Positions 9,140-19,051 of a stretch of DNA of 64,000 nucleotides are shown one piece after another. The number at the start of each line of letters is the position of its first letter. The stretch's first letter is position 1. The notes beneath the pieces were generated by a model, which saw only the letters and a program-made list of their open reading frames with translations, made no database searches and was not told where the DNA came from. The translations under genes and the position numbers were made by a program. This DNA is from Cellvibrionaceae bacterium (GTDB lineage Bacteria > Pseudomonadota > Gammaproteobacteria > Pseudomonadales > Cellvibrionaceae): the NCBI GenBank assembly GCA_024707385.1, contig JANPZW010000009.1, positions 723,063 to 787,062 of the forward strand. Direction: 5' to 3'.

Positions 9140-11037
9140 TTAAAAGTAGAGAAAACCCAGAGCCTCCTTCAACCGGTCACCCGTGGTACGTGTGCGGTCC
9201 CAGCGTTCCAGCGACACGTCTCCCTGGCGAAACTCCCGGTAGTGCTCGTTGCCCTCCATCTGGGTAATGATCGCTTCTATATTGGCTGGGATGTTGTCGG
9301 CTAAGCCGAACCGTTGACGCAACCGCTGCATGCGAAGGGCCATTGGCTCGCTTTCACTCGCGGCGGACTCCGCTATTTGCACGGGCGTCCGAGGCGTGAC
9401 CAGGATGAGCACGGACCGCTGCAGACGATTGGTCCTCTTGTTGGAGAACAGGTATTGAATTCCTGGCAGCGCCTGCAAACCCGGAACGCCGTCGCGCGTA
9501 CTGGAGGATGATTTTTCACTCAAGCCGCTGAGCACCAGAGTGTCGCCCAGACTCATCACCACATTGGCGTTCGCAGTGGTCTCCCCAATTTCGATCTGGT
9601 AGGCCACCCTGGGGTTTTCGGAAGTCGCGTTCAAGGAGGTGCGCTGTGCTTCCACCTGGAGCTGCACCCGCCCCTGCGGCAGGAAGTTGGGCGTAACCGC
9701 GAGTTTAATCCCGAAGCGTTTCTCCAGCGGCACAACGGTGGTGCCACCCTCCGTGCTGATGGAGACCACACCCGCACTCAGGTTGGTGCCGGAAAAGAAC
9801 TCAGAGGGCATACCTTCGATGGCGGCAAGTGTCGGGCGCGCCAGCACTTCGTTAACGGAATTGTTAGCGTTGGCGATATTCAGCGAATAGGACAGCGCTG
9901 GCACAGTCACCGCACGGGTGATGGCGGTGCTAGAGGTGGTATCGCCGCCGCTTTGCGTCGAACTGGTGACGCGCGAATAGGCCGATAAATTGCCTTCTAC
10001 GGAGCCGAGCTGCAAGGTCAAGGCACTGAGCAGGTTGACCCCCTTGGACGTCGACATCAGCTCTTGGGTGGAGAGCAGCACCACGTCAACCAGCAGCATC
10101 CGCGGACCGCCGTCCGCTGCGCCCATAGAGGTGGCGGATGAGTCGGCAGCCGTAGAAAGCGACTCCGGTGTGTCATCAGCGTCGGAATCTGATTCATCAT
10201 CAGAGGAAGATGCCTGCGCGAGGAGCAGCGAACGACCATCGCCCGCCTCTGGATTTGCGCCCGCTTTAAGCGCGCTGACAATCCGCTCCCGGTCGTTGTA
10301 GAACGCCTGCCACTGCGCCACTCGCCTATCGATACGCGCCACCTCCGGCCCCTCACCAAAGTGTTGAACCAGCGCGGCACGTATCCAGCTGGCGCGGGCA
10401 AAGCTGCCGCAGGAGGCGTACACCGGAATGCTCGAACGCAAGAAATCCGCCGAGGGTTGCTGCGCGACTTTGAGGAATTGATCGGCCATGGCGCAGGCCG
10501 TCTTGGCGTCACCGGTGAGGTAGGAGGCGACCATCAGACCATTGATCGAAGGTGTGCTGTCCGGGCTTAACAGCAGCGCCTCCGAAAAAGCCTGTCTGGC
10601 GTGATCAAAGCGCTTGAGATCCATATAAGCCAAGCCCAGAAACTCCTGCGCAATCCAGTTGCTTGGGTCAATACGCAGCGACTGGCGGTAGCCTTCCAAA
10701 GCCAGCTCCCCTTTTTGCGTGTCACCTTGCAGGGACTGCAAGTGGTAAATGAAGCCGTTGAGGAAGTGCAGGTACGAATTGCGCGCATCCAGTTGCAGGG
10801 CCTCGTTGGTCGCCAGATGTGCCCGCGGCAGATCCATCCGTTTGATAAAGCCAACAGCGGCGGTGACTTTGGCCAGCATTTCCGAGTCGTGTGTGCCGGG
10901 GGCACCAGCGCCACGGTTTCCACCATATCCACAAAAGACTTGGCGGGTTCACTTGCCCAAACAGGCGTCAGCAAGCAGATCGTCAGGGTTACGGCGGCTG
11001 AAATCCGGTTGCGCCGGGAATGCTTGAGTATTTTCAT
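9140..11037 (-). CDS. Secretin-family outer-membrane protein with N-terminal TPR region
   Basis: The protein has a signal peptide (MKILKHSRRNRISAAVTLTI, start at 11037), TPR-like repeats in roughly its first 200 residues, an acidic Asp/Ser-rich linker, and a secretin domain of the GspD/PilQ family. That domain shows LARPTLAAIEG, the region around FGIKLAVTPNF and the C-terminal VPGLQALPGIQYLFSNKRTN, VLILVTPR. Secretins form large gated outer-membrane rings. The frame breaks at the G run 10898-10902; one more G gives VPPGTHDSEML and a continuous protein of about 633 residues. A BON-domain lipoprotein lies just upstream. No inner-membrane secretion ATPase or pseudopilin is in the window, so the transported substrate is unknown. 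Confidence 0.82.
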
Positions 11038-11065
11038 TAAGACAATCCTGTGATTACTGACTTGG

Positions 11066-11431
11066 TTAACCATGCCCGGTGTTTGCGCGGCAGCCCGATG
11101 CGGTATTCCACCCGGTGGCATCCGCCTGAAGCATAATTTCGTTATGCACAGATTTAACGCCCTCCACCTGCTCAGCGATGTTCTGGGCGGTCATTTTTTC
11201 CTGAGGGGTTTTCACAAAGCCGGACAAAAGCACAACGCCGTAGAGACTCTCCACCACGATGCAGGTTGCGCCCGCTTCATTAATGTGCGCGTAACGGGTT
11301 TTGATGGTTGATGTGATAACACGGTCATCGTTGACCGGGATGGCGGCAGTTTTCCGGTCAAGTGTGGTGGCGCAGCCCGAGGCGCCCAGCAGGACAAAAG
11401 CCCCAACCGTTGCAATGATTCTTGCTCGCAT
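11066..11431 (-). CDS. BON-domain lipoprotein
   Basis: The 121-residue lipoprotein has a clear lipobox (LLGASGC) and one BON domain, recognisable from VITSTIKTRYAHINEAGATC, VVLLSGFVKTPQEKM and VEGVKSVHNEI. BON domains bind phospholipid surfaces and occur in OsmY and in some secretin-associated proteins. The gene ends 28 bases before the secretin start on the same strand, so it is probably co-transcribed. By analogy it could be a membrane-bound partner of the secretin; that is inference from adjacency only. Confidence 0.82.
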   Translation of the reverse strand: MRARIIATVGAFVLLGASGCATTLDRKTAAIPVNDDRVITSTIKTRYAHINEAGATCIVVESLYGVVLLSGFVKTPQEKMTAQNIAEQVEGVKSVHNEIMLQADATGWNTASGCRANTGHG

Positions 11432-11662
11432 ATAGCAAACTCTCTCTACAGAAATTCCGAAGCGACTCGGCAGACGTTTGCGCTTCGCCGATTATTTTTG
11501 TATTGGCGATGCAGGGCCCGGCGACGGGTCTACGTATCGAGTATAGGCAAAGGCATAAAAGGGACTCGCTTTTTCGCAACTGAGCGAATTGACGATGAGG
11601 TACGGTCGGGTCGCGCCGGGCGAGGCCGTCTCAAGAAGTCTTGGGACCTGACTGGAGAAAAC
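11432..11662. other. Divergent promoter region
   Basis: This gap lies between the BON lipoprotein gene (minus) and the formamidase-like gene (plus). An open frame extends the plus-strand gene back to 11498, but the signal peptide is only correct from 11663. No named regulatory element was recognised. Confidence 0.35.
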
Positions 11663-12781
11663 ATGATGAGTTTGACGAGATCGAATTGGTGCAACTTTAG
11701 CGCCGCGTTGACATTGACGATGGCCAGCGCATTCGCAGCGGCCGCACCCCCTAAAATTGATCACCACGTAAAACTGACGGCGGAGAATTCCGTCATCGGC
11801 AATTTCCCCGCGCAAAAGGAGCCAATCCTGACGATTAAATCCGGCGAGACGGTGAAAATCGACACCGGCGGTGGCGCGGGCTGGCGCAACCCGGAGATGG
11901 ACCCGGATACTTGGTTAAAACAGCACAAAATTCCCGCGAAAGTCTCGGACCCCGCCCTTGCGGAAACCATCGACGTTTGGGCGAATGCGAAGCGCTACGC
12001 GGATATCCAACGCGGCCATTTTATCGTCGGCCCAATTGCGGTTGACGGCGCTATGCCCGGAGACAGCCTCGAAATTCGCATTCATTCCGTAACCCCGCGT
12101 ATTCCCTACGGCACCACTGGCGTCGCTCCCGGCAGGAGTTTGCGCGGGTCGGAGAATCCCAACAAACCACCCGCCCACGTCACCGTGTTCGATATGAAAC
12201 GCAATGTGGGTTTATTCGTGCCCGGTGTTGAAGTGCCCTTGGAACCCTTTATGGGAATCATGGGTGTGCAGCCGAAACCCTCCGACGGCCTCAATCATCC
12301 CAGTGCCCCGCCCGGAGATTTCGGCGGTAATCTGGATCTGCGCGATCTGGTTGATGGCACAACGCTCTACCTGCCGGTATGGGTAGCTGGCGGGCGCTTT
12401 TACACCGGCGACGCACATGCGGCCCAGGGCGACGGCGAGATCAGCGGCACCGCCATTGAAACCGCCAATACCGTGGTGCTGACCTTTATTCTGCATAAAG
12501 GCACCGGCCTGAAAATGCCGCGGGCGGAAACCCCCACGCATTTCATCGCATTCGGTTTGGACGAGGATCTGGACAATGCCATGCAGGAAGCGGTGGATGA
12601 AATGATTGCCTATGTAAACGAAATCACTGGCTGGAAAGGCGACTCTCTGGCCTATGCGCTGGCGAGCATGGCGGTGGATTTTGAGATCACCCAGATAGTC
12701 GATTACACCAAAGGCATTCACGCTAAAATCCCGAAGGCATTATTCAAGGATCTGAAAAAAGACTATTGGTACAAACCCTGA
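11663..12781 (+). CDS. Exported acetamidase/formamidase family protein
   Basis: The product (372 residues from the ATG at 11663, preceded by GGAGA) has a signal peptide ending near FAAAAPP and a full acetamidase/formamidase domain. Recognisable segments are GHFIVGPIAVDGAMPGDSLEI, the MGIMGVQP region, GGNLDLRDLVDGTTLYLPVW and GDAHAAQGDGEISGTAIE, which form the metal/amide site in FmdA-type enzymes. These hydrolyse formamide or short amides to ammonia and acid. Export is unusual compared with the cytosolic forms, so the physiological substrate may be different. Its 3' end is 4 bases from the convergent YafY-type regulator gene. Confidence 0.85.
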   Translation: MMSLTRSNWCNFSAALTLTMASAFAAAAPPKIDHHVKLTAENSVIGNFPAQKEPILTIKSGETVKIDTGGGAGWRNPEMDPDTWLKQHKIPAKVSDPALAETIDVWANAKRYADIQRGHFIVGPIAVDGAMPGDSLEIRIHSVTPRIPYGTTGVAPGRSLRGSENPNKPPAHVTVFDMKRNVGLFVPGVEVPLEPFMGIMGVQPKPSDGLNHPSAPPGDFGGNLDLRDLVDGTTLYLPVWVAGGRFYTGDAHAAQGDGEISGTAIETANTVVLTFILHKGTGLKMPRAETPTHFIAFGLDEDLDNAMQEAVDEMIAYVNEITGWKGDSLAYALASMAVDFEITQIVDYTKGIHAKIPKALFKDLKKDYWYKP

Positions 12782-12785
12782 CGTG

Positions 12786-13757
12786 CTACGGATGCGGCTG
12801 CTGTTCACAGGCTGACAGCAGCCGCACCGCCCTCGCCCGCAAAGCCTCTTTAATCCCCGCTGGTTCCAGCACCGTAAAATCAAATTGCAATTGGGCCAGC
12901 CAGCTGGCAAACCATTCGAAGCTATCCGTATTGGTGTCCAGCAGCAACCCGTCCTGATGAGGCCGGAATAATGCTTGGGCATCGGGGCAAAAAGTAAAAG
13001 CGTTGGCTGCGGTTTCCGCATCGGTGTGCAGAACGACAAGTACCCGGTGATTCGACTCCATGCTGTTGAGGCTTTGCCGGAAATGCTCCGCCACATCAAA
13101 GCCCACGGGGCGGGTGAAATAGCGTGGCAGAAGTTGCGCGCCGCTGATTCGATCCAGGCGAAATGAGCGCATTTCCCCACGCAGATGGCAGTAGCCAGTC
13201 ACATACCAGCGACCGCTCTGAAACAGCAGGCCGTAGGGGTCAGCTTCCCGGTGGATGGCGTCCTGATCGGGCCGATGGTAGGTAAAACCAATGGTCTGTT
13301 CATCCCGCACCGCGCGGGTCAAGGTCAATAGCAGTCGGTCATCAAGCAACTGCGCCGGTCGCGGCAGCATCAGTTTTGTCGTTTCGCTGACGGCGCGAGC
13401 GCGCCGCTTCAAACCGTCCGGCATGACGCGCTCCAGTTTGGCTTGCACACTTTCAATGGCGGGCGCGGCTTCCGCCAGCCCCAATTGGCGCGCCGCCAGC
13501 AATCCCAGCGACACCGCCATCACCTCTTCATCGGTGAACATCATCGGCGGCAATTTAAATCCCGGCACCAACATGTAACCGCCGTAGCGGCCCTGCTCGG
13601 TGGTGACCGGTACACCCATATCTTCCAGCACGGTGATATAGCGCCGCACCGTGCGCCGATCGACGCCCAGCTTGTCGGCAAGCTCCGCACCGCCGAGCCT
13701 TCTGTGGCTTTGCAGCAGCTCCAACACGGTGAGGACGCGGGAAATAGGTCCCGTCAT
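12786..13757 (-). CDS. YafY-type transcriptional regulator (HTH + WYL domains)
   Basis: The 323-residue protein has an N-terminal winged HTH (ISRVLTVLELLQSHRRLGGA, VDRRTVRRYITVLEDMGVPV) and a WYL domain (about residues 130-210) with PYGLLFQSGRWYVTGYCH and FRLDRISGAQLL. A C-terminal extension (WCX-like) follows. I use the ATG at 13757 because translation then begins right at the HTH. It is divergent from the glutathione transferase gene at 13882, with 124 bases between, and so is the likely regulator of that gene. WYL domains sense ligands such as nucleotides or DNA fragments; the signal here is unknown. Confidence 0.88.
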   Translation of the reverse strand: MTGPISRVLTVLELLQSHRRLGGAELADKLGVDRRTVRRYITVLEDMGVPVTTEQGRYGGYMLVPGFKLPPMMFTDEEVMAVSLGLLAARQLGLAEAAPAIESVQAKLERVMPDGLKRRARAVSETTKLMLPRPAQLLDDRLLLTLTRAVRDEQTIGFTYHRPDQDAIHREADPYGLLFQSGRWYVTGYCHLRGEMRSFRLDRISGAQLLPRYFTRPVGFDVAEHFRQSLNSMESNHRVLVVLHTDAETAANAFTFCPDAQALFRPHQDGLLLDTNTDSFEWFASWLAQLQFDFTVLEPAGIKEALRARAVRLLSACEQQPHP

Positions 13758-13881
13758 AAGGCCTCCGCAAAGGCTATCGCTAAACGAAAGCCAGGATCCT
13801 ATCAAACTAGGACGGGTTCCACCCTATATCGGGAATATTCTGCTCCGGCAAACAAGAAATCACCCGGATAGGAGATTAACC

Positions 13882-14511
13882 ATGGCAAAAATGACGTTCT
13901 ATACACACCCCTGGTCACGCGGTCGCATTGTGCGCTGGATGTTGGAAGAAGTTGGCGCAGATTACGAAGTGGTGGTGAAGGAATTTGGCGGAAGCATAAA
14001 AGAGCCCGACTATCTGGCGATCAATCCCATGGGCAAAGTGCCCGCTCTGGTGGATGATGGCGTGGTCATTACCGAAGTCGCCGCCATCTGCACCTATCTC
14101 GCCGAAAAATTTCCGGAAAAAAATCTCGCGCCGCCAATTGGCAGCCCGGCTCGCGGCACTTATTTTCGCTGGATATTTTTTATTGCCGGTCCGCTGGAAA
14201 TGGCAACGACGGCGAGAGCTTTCAATTGGCGTATCGACGCGGAAAATTCACAAGCCGTAGGTTGTGGATTTATCAAGGATACGATCAACGCCATGGAATT
14301 GGCCATTCAGAAAGGTCCTTACATTTGCGGCGATCAATTCACCACCGCAGACTTGCTGGCGGCCAGTTATCTAGGCTGGGAAATGCAGCAGAAAAATATA
14401 GAGGAGCGCCCCGCGTTCCGCGAATATTTGCAGCGCATGGATAATCGTCCCGCCGGCCAGCGCGCCACTCAATTGGACGATGCACTGGTCAAAAAAACCG
14501 AGCCGGCGTAA
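13882..14511 (+). CDS. Glutathione S-transferase family protein
   Basis: The 209-residue protein starts at 13882 after AGGAGATT. The thioredoxin-like N-terminal domain begins MTFYTHPWSRGRIVRWMLEE and contains the cis-proline segment GKVPALVDDG and the glutathione-binding ITEVAAI(C)TYLAEKF. The helical C-terminal domain holds YICGDQFTTADLLAASYL, the usual GST N-capping region. It conjugates or reduces electrophilic compounds with glutathione in the cytoplasm. The divergent YafY-type regulator probably controls it. A terminator follows immediately. Confidence 0.9.
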   Translation: MAKMTFYTHPWSRGRIVRWMLEEVGADYEVVVKEFGGSIKEPDYLAINPMGKVPALVDDGVVITEVAAICTYLAEKFPEKNLAPPIGSPARGTYFRWIFFIAGPLEMATTARAFNWRIDAENSQAVGCGFIKDTINAMELAIQKGPYICGDQFTTADLLAASYLGWEMQQKNIEERPAFREYLQRMDNRPAGQRATQLDDALVKKTEPA

Positions 14512-14516
14512 ATAAC

Positions 14517-14546
14517 AAAAGGCAGCACATGGGTGCTGCCTTTTTT
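14517..14546. terminator. Rho-independent terminator between GST and SDR genes
   Basis: An AAAAGGCAGCAC/GTGCTGCCTTTTTT hairpin with a four-base loop lies directly after the GST stop codon and just before the end of the convergent SDR gene. Confidence 0.88.
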
Positions 14547-14549
14547 CTT

Positions 14550-15314
14550 TTACAGCCCTTGTCCACCGGACGCTTCAATTCTTTGCGCATTTATCCAACC
14601 TGCGCCTTCATCGAGAATGGCAGCAACCGCTCCGCCAATGTCATCCGGCAAGCCTACGCGCCCGAGCGCGGTGGCGTTTGCTATGTGTTGATTCAACTCT
14701 TGATTGTCCCTCACCACTCCGCCACCGAAATCGGTTTCGATTGCGCCCGGTGCCAAGGTGTTGACACGAATCCGCCGGGGCGCCAATTCCTTCGCCAAAT
14801 AAAATGTCAGCGCTTCGACAGCGGTTTTCATAATGGCGTAGGCGGAATATCCGGGCATGGCCATGCGGGTAAGGCCGGAGGAAATATTTAATATGCGCCC
14901 TTCATCCTTGATCAACGGCAGCAATGCCTGGGTCAAAAAATACGGCGCTTTTATGTGCTCGTCCACCATGCGATCAAAATCCACTTCCGTGGTTTCTGCA
15001 TAAGGTTTAAAAATTCCCGTGCCGGCGTTATTGATTAGATAATCGAAGTGCGTCGCGCTCCATTCTTTTTGCAACACACCTCGCACCGCCTGGACAAATT
15101 CCGGAAAATTCCCGCTTTGGCGAATATCCAATTGCAAAGCGACGGCTTTTCTTCCCATGGCGGTAATTTCCGCTACCGTGGCCTGTGCTTCGCTCTGCTT
15201 GCTATGGTAGGTCAGGATGATGTCCCGGCCTTTGGCGGCCAGTGTCAGCGCCATGTTTTTACCAAGGCCGCGACTGCCACCGGTGATCAGAACAATTTTG
15301 CTGGGGCTGCTCAT
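14550..15314 (-). CDS. Short-chain dehydrogenase/reductase
   Basis: A 254-residue classical SDR starts at the ATG at 15314 after AGGAGACC. The cofactor motif is TGGSRGLGKNMAL (TGxxxGxG), followed by NNAGTGIF, the catalytic serine in ISSGL and YSAYAIMK (YxxxK). The Arg/Ser environment (HSKQSE after the second strand) is compatible with NADPH. The substrate is not predictable. It is divergent from an AraC-type regulator gene at 15500, a common arrangement in which the regulator activates the reductase. Confidence 0.88.
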   Translation of the reverse strand: MSSPSKIVLITGGSRGLGKNMALTLAAKGRDIILTYHSKQSEAQATVAEITAMGRKAVALQLDIRQSGNFPEFVQAVRGVLQKEWSATHFDYLINNAGTGIFKPYAETTEVDFDRMVDEHIKAPYFLTQALLPLIKDEGRILNISSGLTRMAMPGYSAYAIMKTAVEALTFYLAKELAPRRIRVNTLAPGAIETDFGGGVVRDNQELNQHIANATALGRVGLPDDIGGAVAAILDEGAGWINAQRIEASGGQGL

Positions 15315-15499
15315 AAAGGTCTCCTTCGGTGAAGTGAAAAGCACTATTGCTGTGGATTCAGATTACTCCCGGACGTACAGGTGAAATATGCCCGCTTCTC
15401 CAGGTTGATTGCCTGATTCTCCAAACACTCTATAAAACCACTGGCATTCGGCATTCTGGCGGCCTATCGTAAGCTGACAAAACCTCCTGGTAGTACGCG

Positions 15500-16405
15500 A
15501 TGAATGCCTCTCAATTAGAAACCCTCAAAAACCTGCTTATACAAAACTCCAAGCGAGAGGGGATTACGCCTACCCCGATACCGGGCGTGGAGATCTTTAC
15601 GGCACATGCAACCACCACGCCGCTGCCCGTCGTCTATCAACCTAGTCTGTGTGTGCTGGCGCAGGGTGAAAAGCAGGTATTTATGGGCAAGGATGTATTC
15701 ACCTATAAGGCGGGACAATTCCTGGTGGTCACCGTGGACTTACCGCTGCACAGCCAGATTACTCATGCCAGTGCAAATGCGCCTTATCTGCTTTTGAAGG
15801 TCAATATGGATTCGGCGTTGATTGCCGAACTCCTTCCCCATACACAAACGGAAAAGCCGGTGAGCCCAAGTGCTGAAAAAGGTTTGTTTGTCGGTGACAT
15901 GGAAACCAGCACCGCAGATGCGGCGATCCGCTTGGCGGAATTAATGACGACACCGGAACATATCGCGGTATTGGCGCAACAGACCAAACGCGAATTGTTT
16001 TATCGCCTGCTGCGCGGGCGCTTCGGAGCAGTGATCGTCAGGATGGCCGTCAAAGACAGTCATTTACAGCGCATCGGCAAAGCCATCCAGAACGTCAAAG
16101 ATGAATTTCATCGCCCCCTGAGTGTGCCTCATCTGGCGCAAATTGCCGGGATGAGCGTCTCATCATTTCACGAGCATTTCAAAAGTGTTACCGGCCTGAG
16201 CCCACTGCAATATCAAAAATCCATTCGTCTGCTCGCCGCACGGAATCTGCTGGCGGCGGAAAATCTGGACGCGGCAACAACGGCTTACCAGGTCGGCTAC
16301 GAAAGCCCTTCACAATTCAGTCGGGAATATGCGCGCATGTTTGGCAATCCACCGGGAAGGGATGTCAGCCTGTTGAAGCAGAATGGAAATTGGCAGGCGC
16401 TATAA
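15500..16405 (+). CDS. AraC-family transcriptional regulator
   Basis: The 301-residue protein has an N-terminal AraC_N/cupin-type sensing domain (VYQPSLCVLAQGEKQVFMG, YLLLKVNMDSALIAELL) and a C-terminal double HTH (IGKAIQNVKDEFHRPLSVPH, MSVSSFHEHFKSVTGLSPLQ, VGYESPSQFSREYARMFGNP). Close relatives control neighbouring oxidoreductase genes, and this gene is divergent from the SDR with 185 bases between them. The sensing ligand is unknown. No frame problems are seen. Confidence 0.9.
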   Translation: MNASQLETLKNLLIQNSKREGITPTPIPGVEIFTAHATTTPLPVVYQPSLCVLAQGEKQVFMGKDVFTYKAGQFLVVTVDLPLHSQITHASANAPYLLLKVNMDSALIAELLPHTQTEKPVSPSAEKGLFVGDMETSTADAAIRLAELMTTPEHIAVLAQQTKRELFYRLLRGRFGAVIVRMAVKDSHLQRIGKAIQNVKDEFHRPLSVPHLAQIAGMSVSSFHEHFKSVTGLSPLQYQKSIRLLAARNLLAAENLDAATTAYQVGYESPSQFSREYARMFGNPPGRDVSLLKQNGNWQAL

Positions 16406-16491
16406 AAGAATCAGAATCAAGCGTTGAGTCCGCGCGGCAGATTTAGCCGCGCAGAACTTTTGGTATTGCGCAATAAATCCAACCGCCGCAT

Positions 16492-17968
16492 CTATTGTTC
16501 ATGCGGCGGCGGTGATGGCTTGGGTTGATTGCACTCAAAAAATACGTGGGGATGGCAAGGAGGACCCGGGCGGATGTGCACATGGGTCGCACGGAATTGG
16601 GCCTCGCTCACATAGCTACCTTCGACATCCACCTCAATCGCTTCACCTTCGCGATTGCGCAGCGCCGTCCACTCGTGTTCCGGCGCTTCTGTGGCATCGA
16701 TAAAAACATCGCCGATATAGAAGCTGCGGTCGTCGCTCACTTGCGTGACGACGCCGCGCAAACTTCCCGCGGACCCGCGTCAGTGTCGCGCCGTGTGATG
16801 CGAGTGGCCTGCAGAATATTGCCGTCACTCACCGCAAAAACTTCCACCTCTTCACCACTGCGCAAATTCTCGAAATTGAAGTGGCGTTCCATGGAGCGGG
16901 ATTCATCCTTGAATTGGGTATAACGCGTAACCTGAAACTCCAGGTCGCGCAGAATAAAGGTTTTATTGGCCAAGTCGATATTCGTCACCGCACCTCTGAA
17001 GCGCTCGGTATTGAGCGGCTTGATGCGGATGCGCTCCGCCTTTAAAACACCTTCGATCAAGGATCCGAAAGCAACTACCTGGGCGCCGGTTTCAATTTCA
17101 TTCAGGGTGCCGTTTTCAATGCGCGCAGTGCGTATGTCCACCCGCACACCCTGCAGGGTAAATTCCTCACTGGCGAGCAAATTGCGAATTACACCTTCAA
17201 GACTGACGGAGCGGCCATTTTCTATGGCCTTGGCAATAAATTCGATATGTGAGCCTGCAGCGTTTTCCCATCTTCCACCAGGGTTCCCACCACATGCACC
17301 CGCCGGCCCATTGCAAGATCCCGCGCAGTGCCGCCGACAAAACGGGCGCCAGCAATCTCCACGGTCAGATTTTTCAGCGTAAATGTCTCAGCCGCTTCAT
17401 CCACCGTGCTGATATAACCTTCGACTTCCAGAGCGTCGACGCTGATATCGAGATTCTGCTTGGCGATGTAGGTTGCCGTAATCAAACCGTTATCGGTCAC
17501 AAAACCGCTGACATCGACGCCGAGCCCCGGCGCAAGCTCGGTAAAGGTGGTGCCCACCACCGTTGCGTCCTCGTTGACGTAAACCACCTGCCCCAGGACA
17601 TATATGGCCTTGCGTCCACTGCCGATTTCGTCGACTTCTTCAATGACACCACGCAGCACGCGTTCGGCGCGAATTTTTTGTGCCACGCCGGTTTTGCCGT
17701 TGGAATCAATTTCGCCGACGACATCCACCACCATGCCTACGACAAGCTCTTCCTCATTCGCCGCTTCACCAGCAATTTCTACTTCCGCGGTATCTGTATC
17801 GAAATGCACACCATTGACATAAATGCTGCCAAATCCGGAAACCGTACCGTACACCGAGGCCAGCTCAACGCGGTCACCTGTCCCTTCGATGCCGGCGTGT
17901 TCAGTTTTGGACTCACAACCACTGAGCAAAAATGCGCCTATCAAGAAAAATCGCGATATGTTTTTCAT
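16492..17968 (-). CDS. DUF5666 multi-repeat lipoprotein (two frame breaks)
   Basis: The lipoprotein starts at 17968 with lipobox LLSGC. It is built of repeated small beta-rich DUF5666 units, such as VYGTVSGFGSIYVNGVHFDT, VEGYISTVDEAAETFTLKNL, FGSLIEGVLKAERI and VTQVSDDRSFYIGD. Three frames are needed to read it to the stop at 16492. The first break is near 17253, where one missing base restores LQASHIEFIAKAIENG. The second is at the C run 16766-16768, where one more base gives GPRGSLRGVVTQV. The full product would be about 490 residues. Its ATG overlaps the stop of the DUF6502 gene (ATGA), implying coupled translation. The function of DUF5666 is unknown; the fold suggests surface binding. Confidence 0.8.
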
Positions 17969-18814
17969 TGGTTTTTTTTCTCTCCGGTTTCGTCGGGGCT
18001 GGGGCCTTCGAGGTAATAAACGCCCACACCGACGCGGAAAAGCGGTTGAGCGGCAGAATCCGATTGGTTCTTTTGTTCGAATTCGCTCAACCATTCGTTG
18101 ATTTGCAGAAGCAAGCGCCTCGCCCTGTTCACGACAGCGCTGGCGGATGATGTCTAGATCTTCCGCAGAAACATTGTTGTACGACACAGTGCGCTGCAGA
18201 AGCGGACCCGGCGCTTCACGACCTATGTTGTGGTCCATGGTTTTTAACAAGTCCGCTGCGGCCGTACCGAAAATGCGTAGGTTTTCCCGCATGTCGGCAA
18301 TGGGCACATACGCACTCACCATCAGGCGTACCTGATCGCCATCGCGCTCGACAGCATTGATGCGCACCAGCTCGTCGAGCAGCGCTCGCACCGGAACATC
18401 ACTGGAATACTCTTTCGCCAGCGTCGTAAAGCTATCGCTTAGCGTGGGCTGGTCCTCCACCAGCAGCGGTTTCGGGTTGCCGGCGCCATCGTGGAAACGC
18501 GCATCATTGGTCCACCCGGTAATAACCCGGGCGGCCGGATTGGGCGAATCCAGGCTCTGATCCGACAACGGGTGCGGCTTGTCCTTCAGCTTGGCGATGT
18601 CTTTACGGTTGATCCCGGTGAGCACCGCCGTGCGCGAATGACTGGGCTTGCGGCCGGGCAGGGAAAACTCCTCCTCCGCTACGTCCACAAACACATTCCG
18701 AGCAACATCGGAAAATGCCCGGTACGACATTCCGTGCCGCATCAACAGCCGGACCATAGGCCTCAAAACCTTGTAAAGCGCCCGCGAAAGCGCCTGGTGT
18801 GCAGAACTCGTCAT
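17965..18814 (-). CDS. DUF6502 family protein (one frame break)
   Basis: The protein is read from 18814: LYKVLRPMVRLLMRHGMSYR followed by AFSDVARNVFVDVAEEEF, then an HTH-like TGINRKDIAKLKD segment, as in the DUF6502 family. The open frame continues into the next gene, but this fusion is artificial. Removing one T near 18110 shifts to LLLQINEWLSEFEQK and ends RVGVGVYYLEGPSPDETG at a TGA (17965-17967) that overlaps the ATG of the DUF5666 lipoprotein. The family is uncharacterised; the helical N-terminal part could bind DNA. It is divergent from the DUF4382 gene. Confidence 0.78.
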
Positions 18815-19051
18815 ACCCAGTGATTACCAACGGCGAATGCCAAACCTCATATGAACCGGCGCCAATTATGGGACAAAAATGTCAAAAATTGGCGCCACCA
18901 GAATACTTTTGTGATCCAGTCGTAATTCTTTCGTAAGAATTTGGGATTATAGTGTCAAAACCAAGCCGATATCAGGGGGTATGTTTCGGCGCGGTATCAA
19001 TCCCAAATCCGTCTTTAGCAGCGGATCAATGTCATTAGGAGAAACAAGATT
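18815..19051. promoter_or_regulatory. Divergent promoter region of the DUF6502/DUF4382 locus
   Basis: The 237-base region must contain both promoters. TCATTAGGAGAAACAAG just upstream of 19052 is the ribosome binding site of the DUF4382 gene. TCGTAAGAATTTGGGATTATAGTG around 18930-18954 has the AT content expected of a promoter, but I cannot assign boxes with confidence. Confidence 0.35.

Noticed and set aside
17222..18814. A 530-residue open frame joining DUF6502 and DUF5666 parts
   Set aside because: The DUF6502 C-terminus and its own TGA are found in the neighbouring frame, and that TGA overlaps a good lipoprotein start. The fusion comes from one extra base near 18110.
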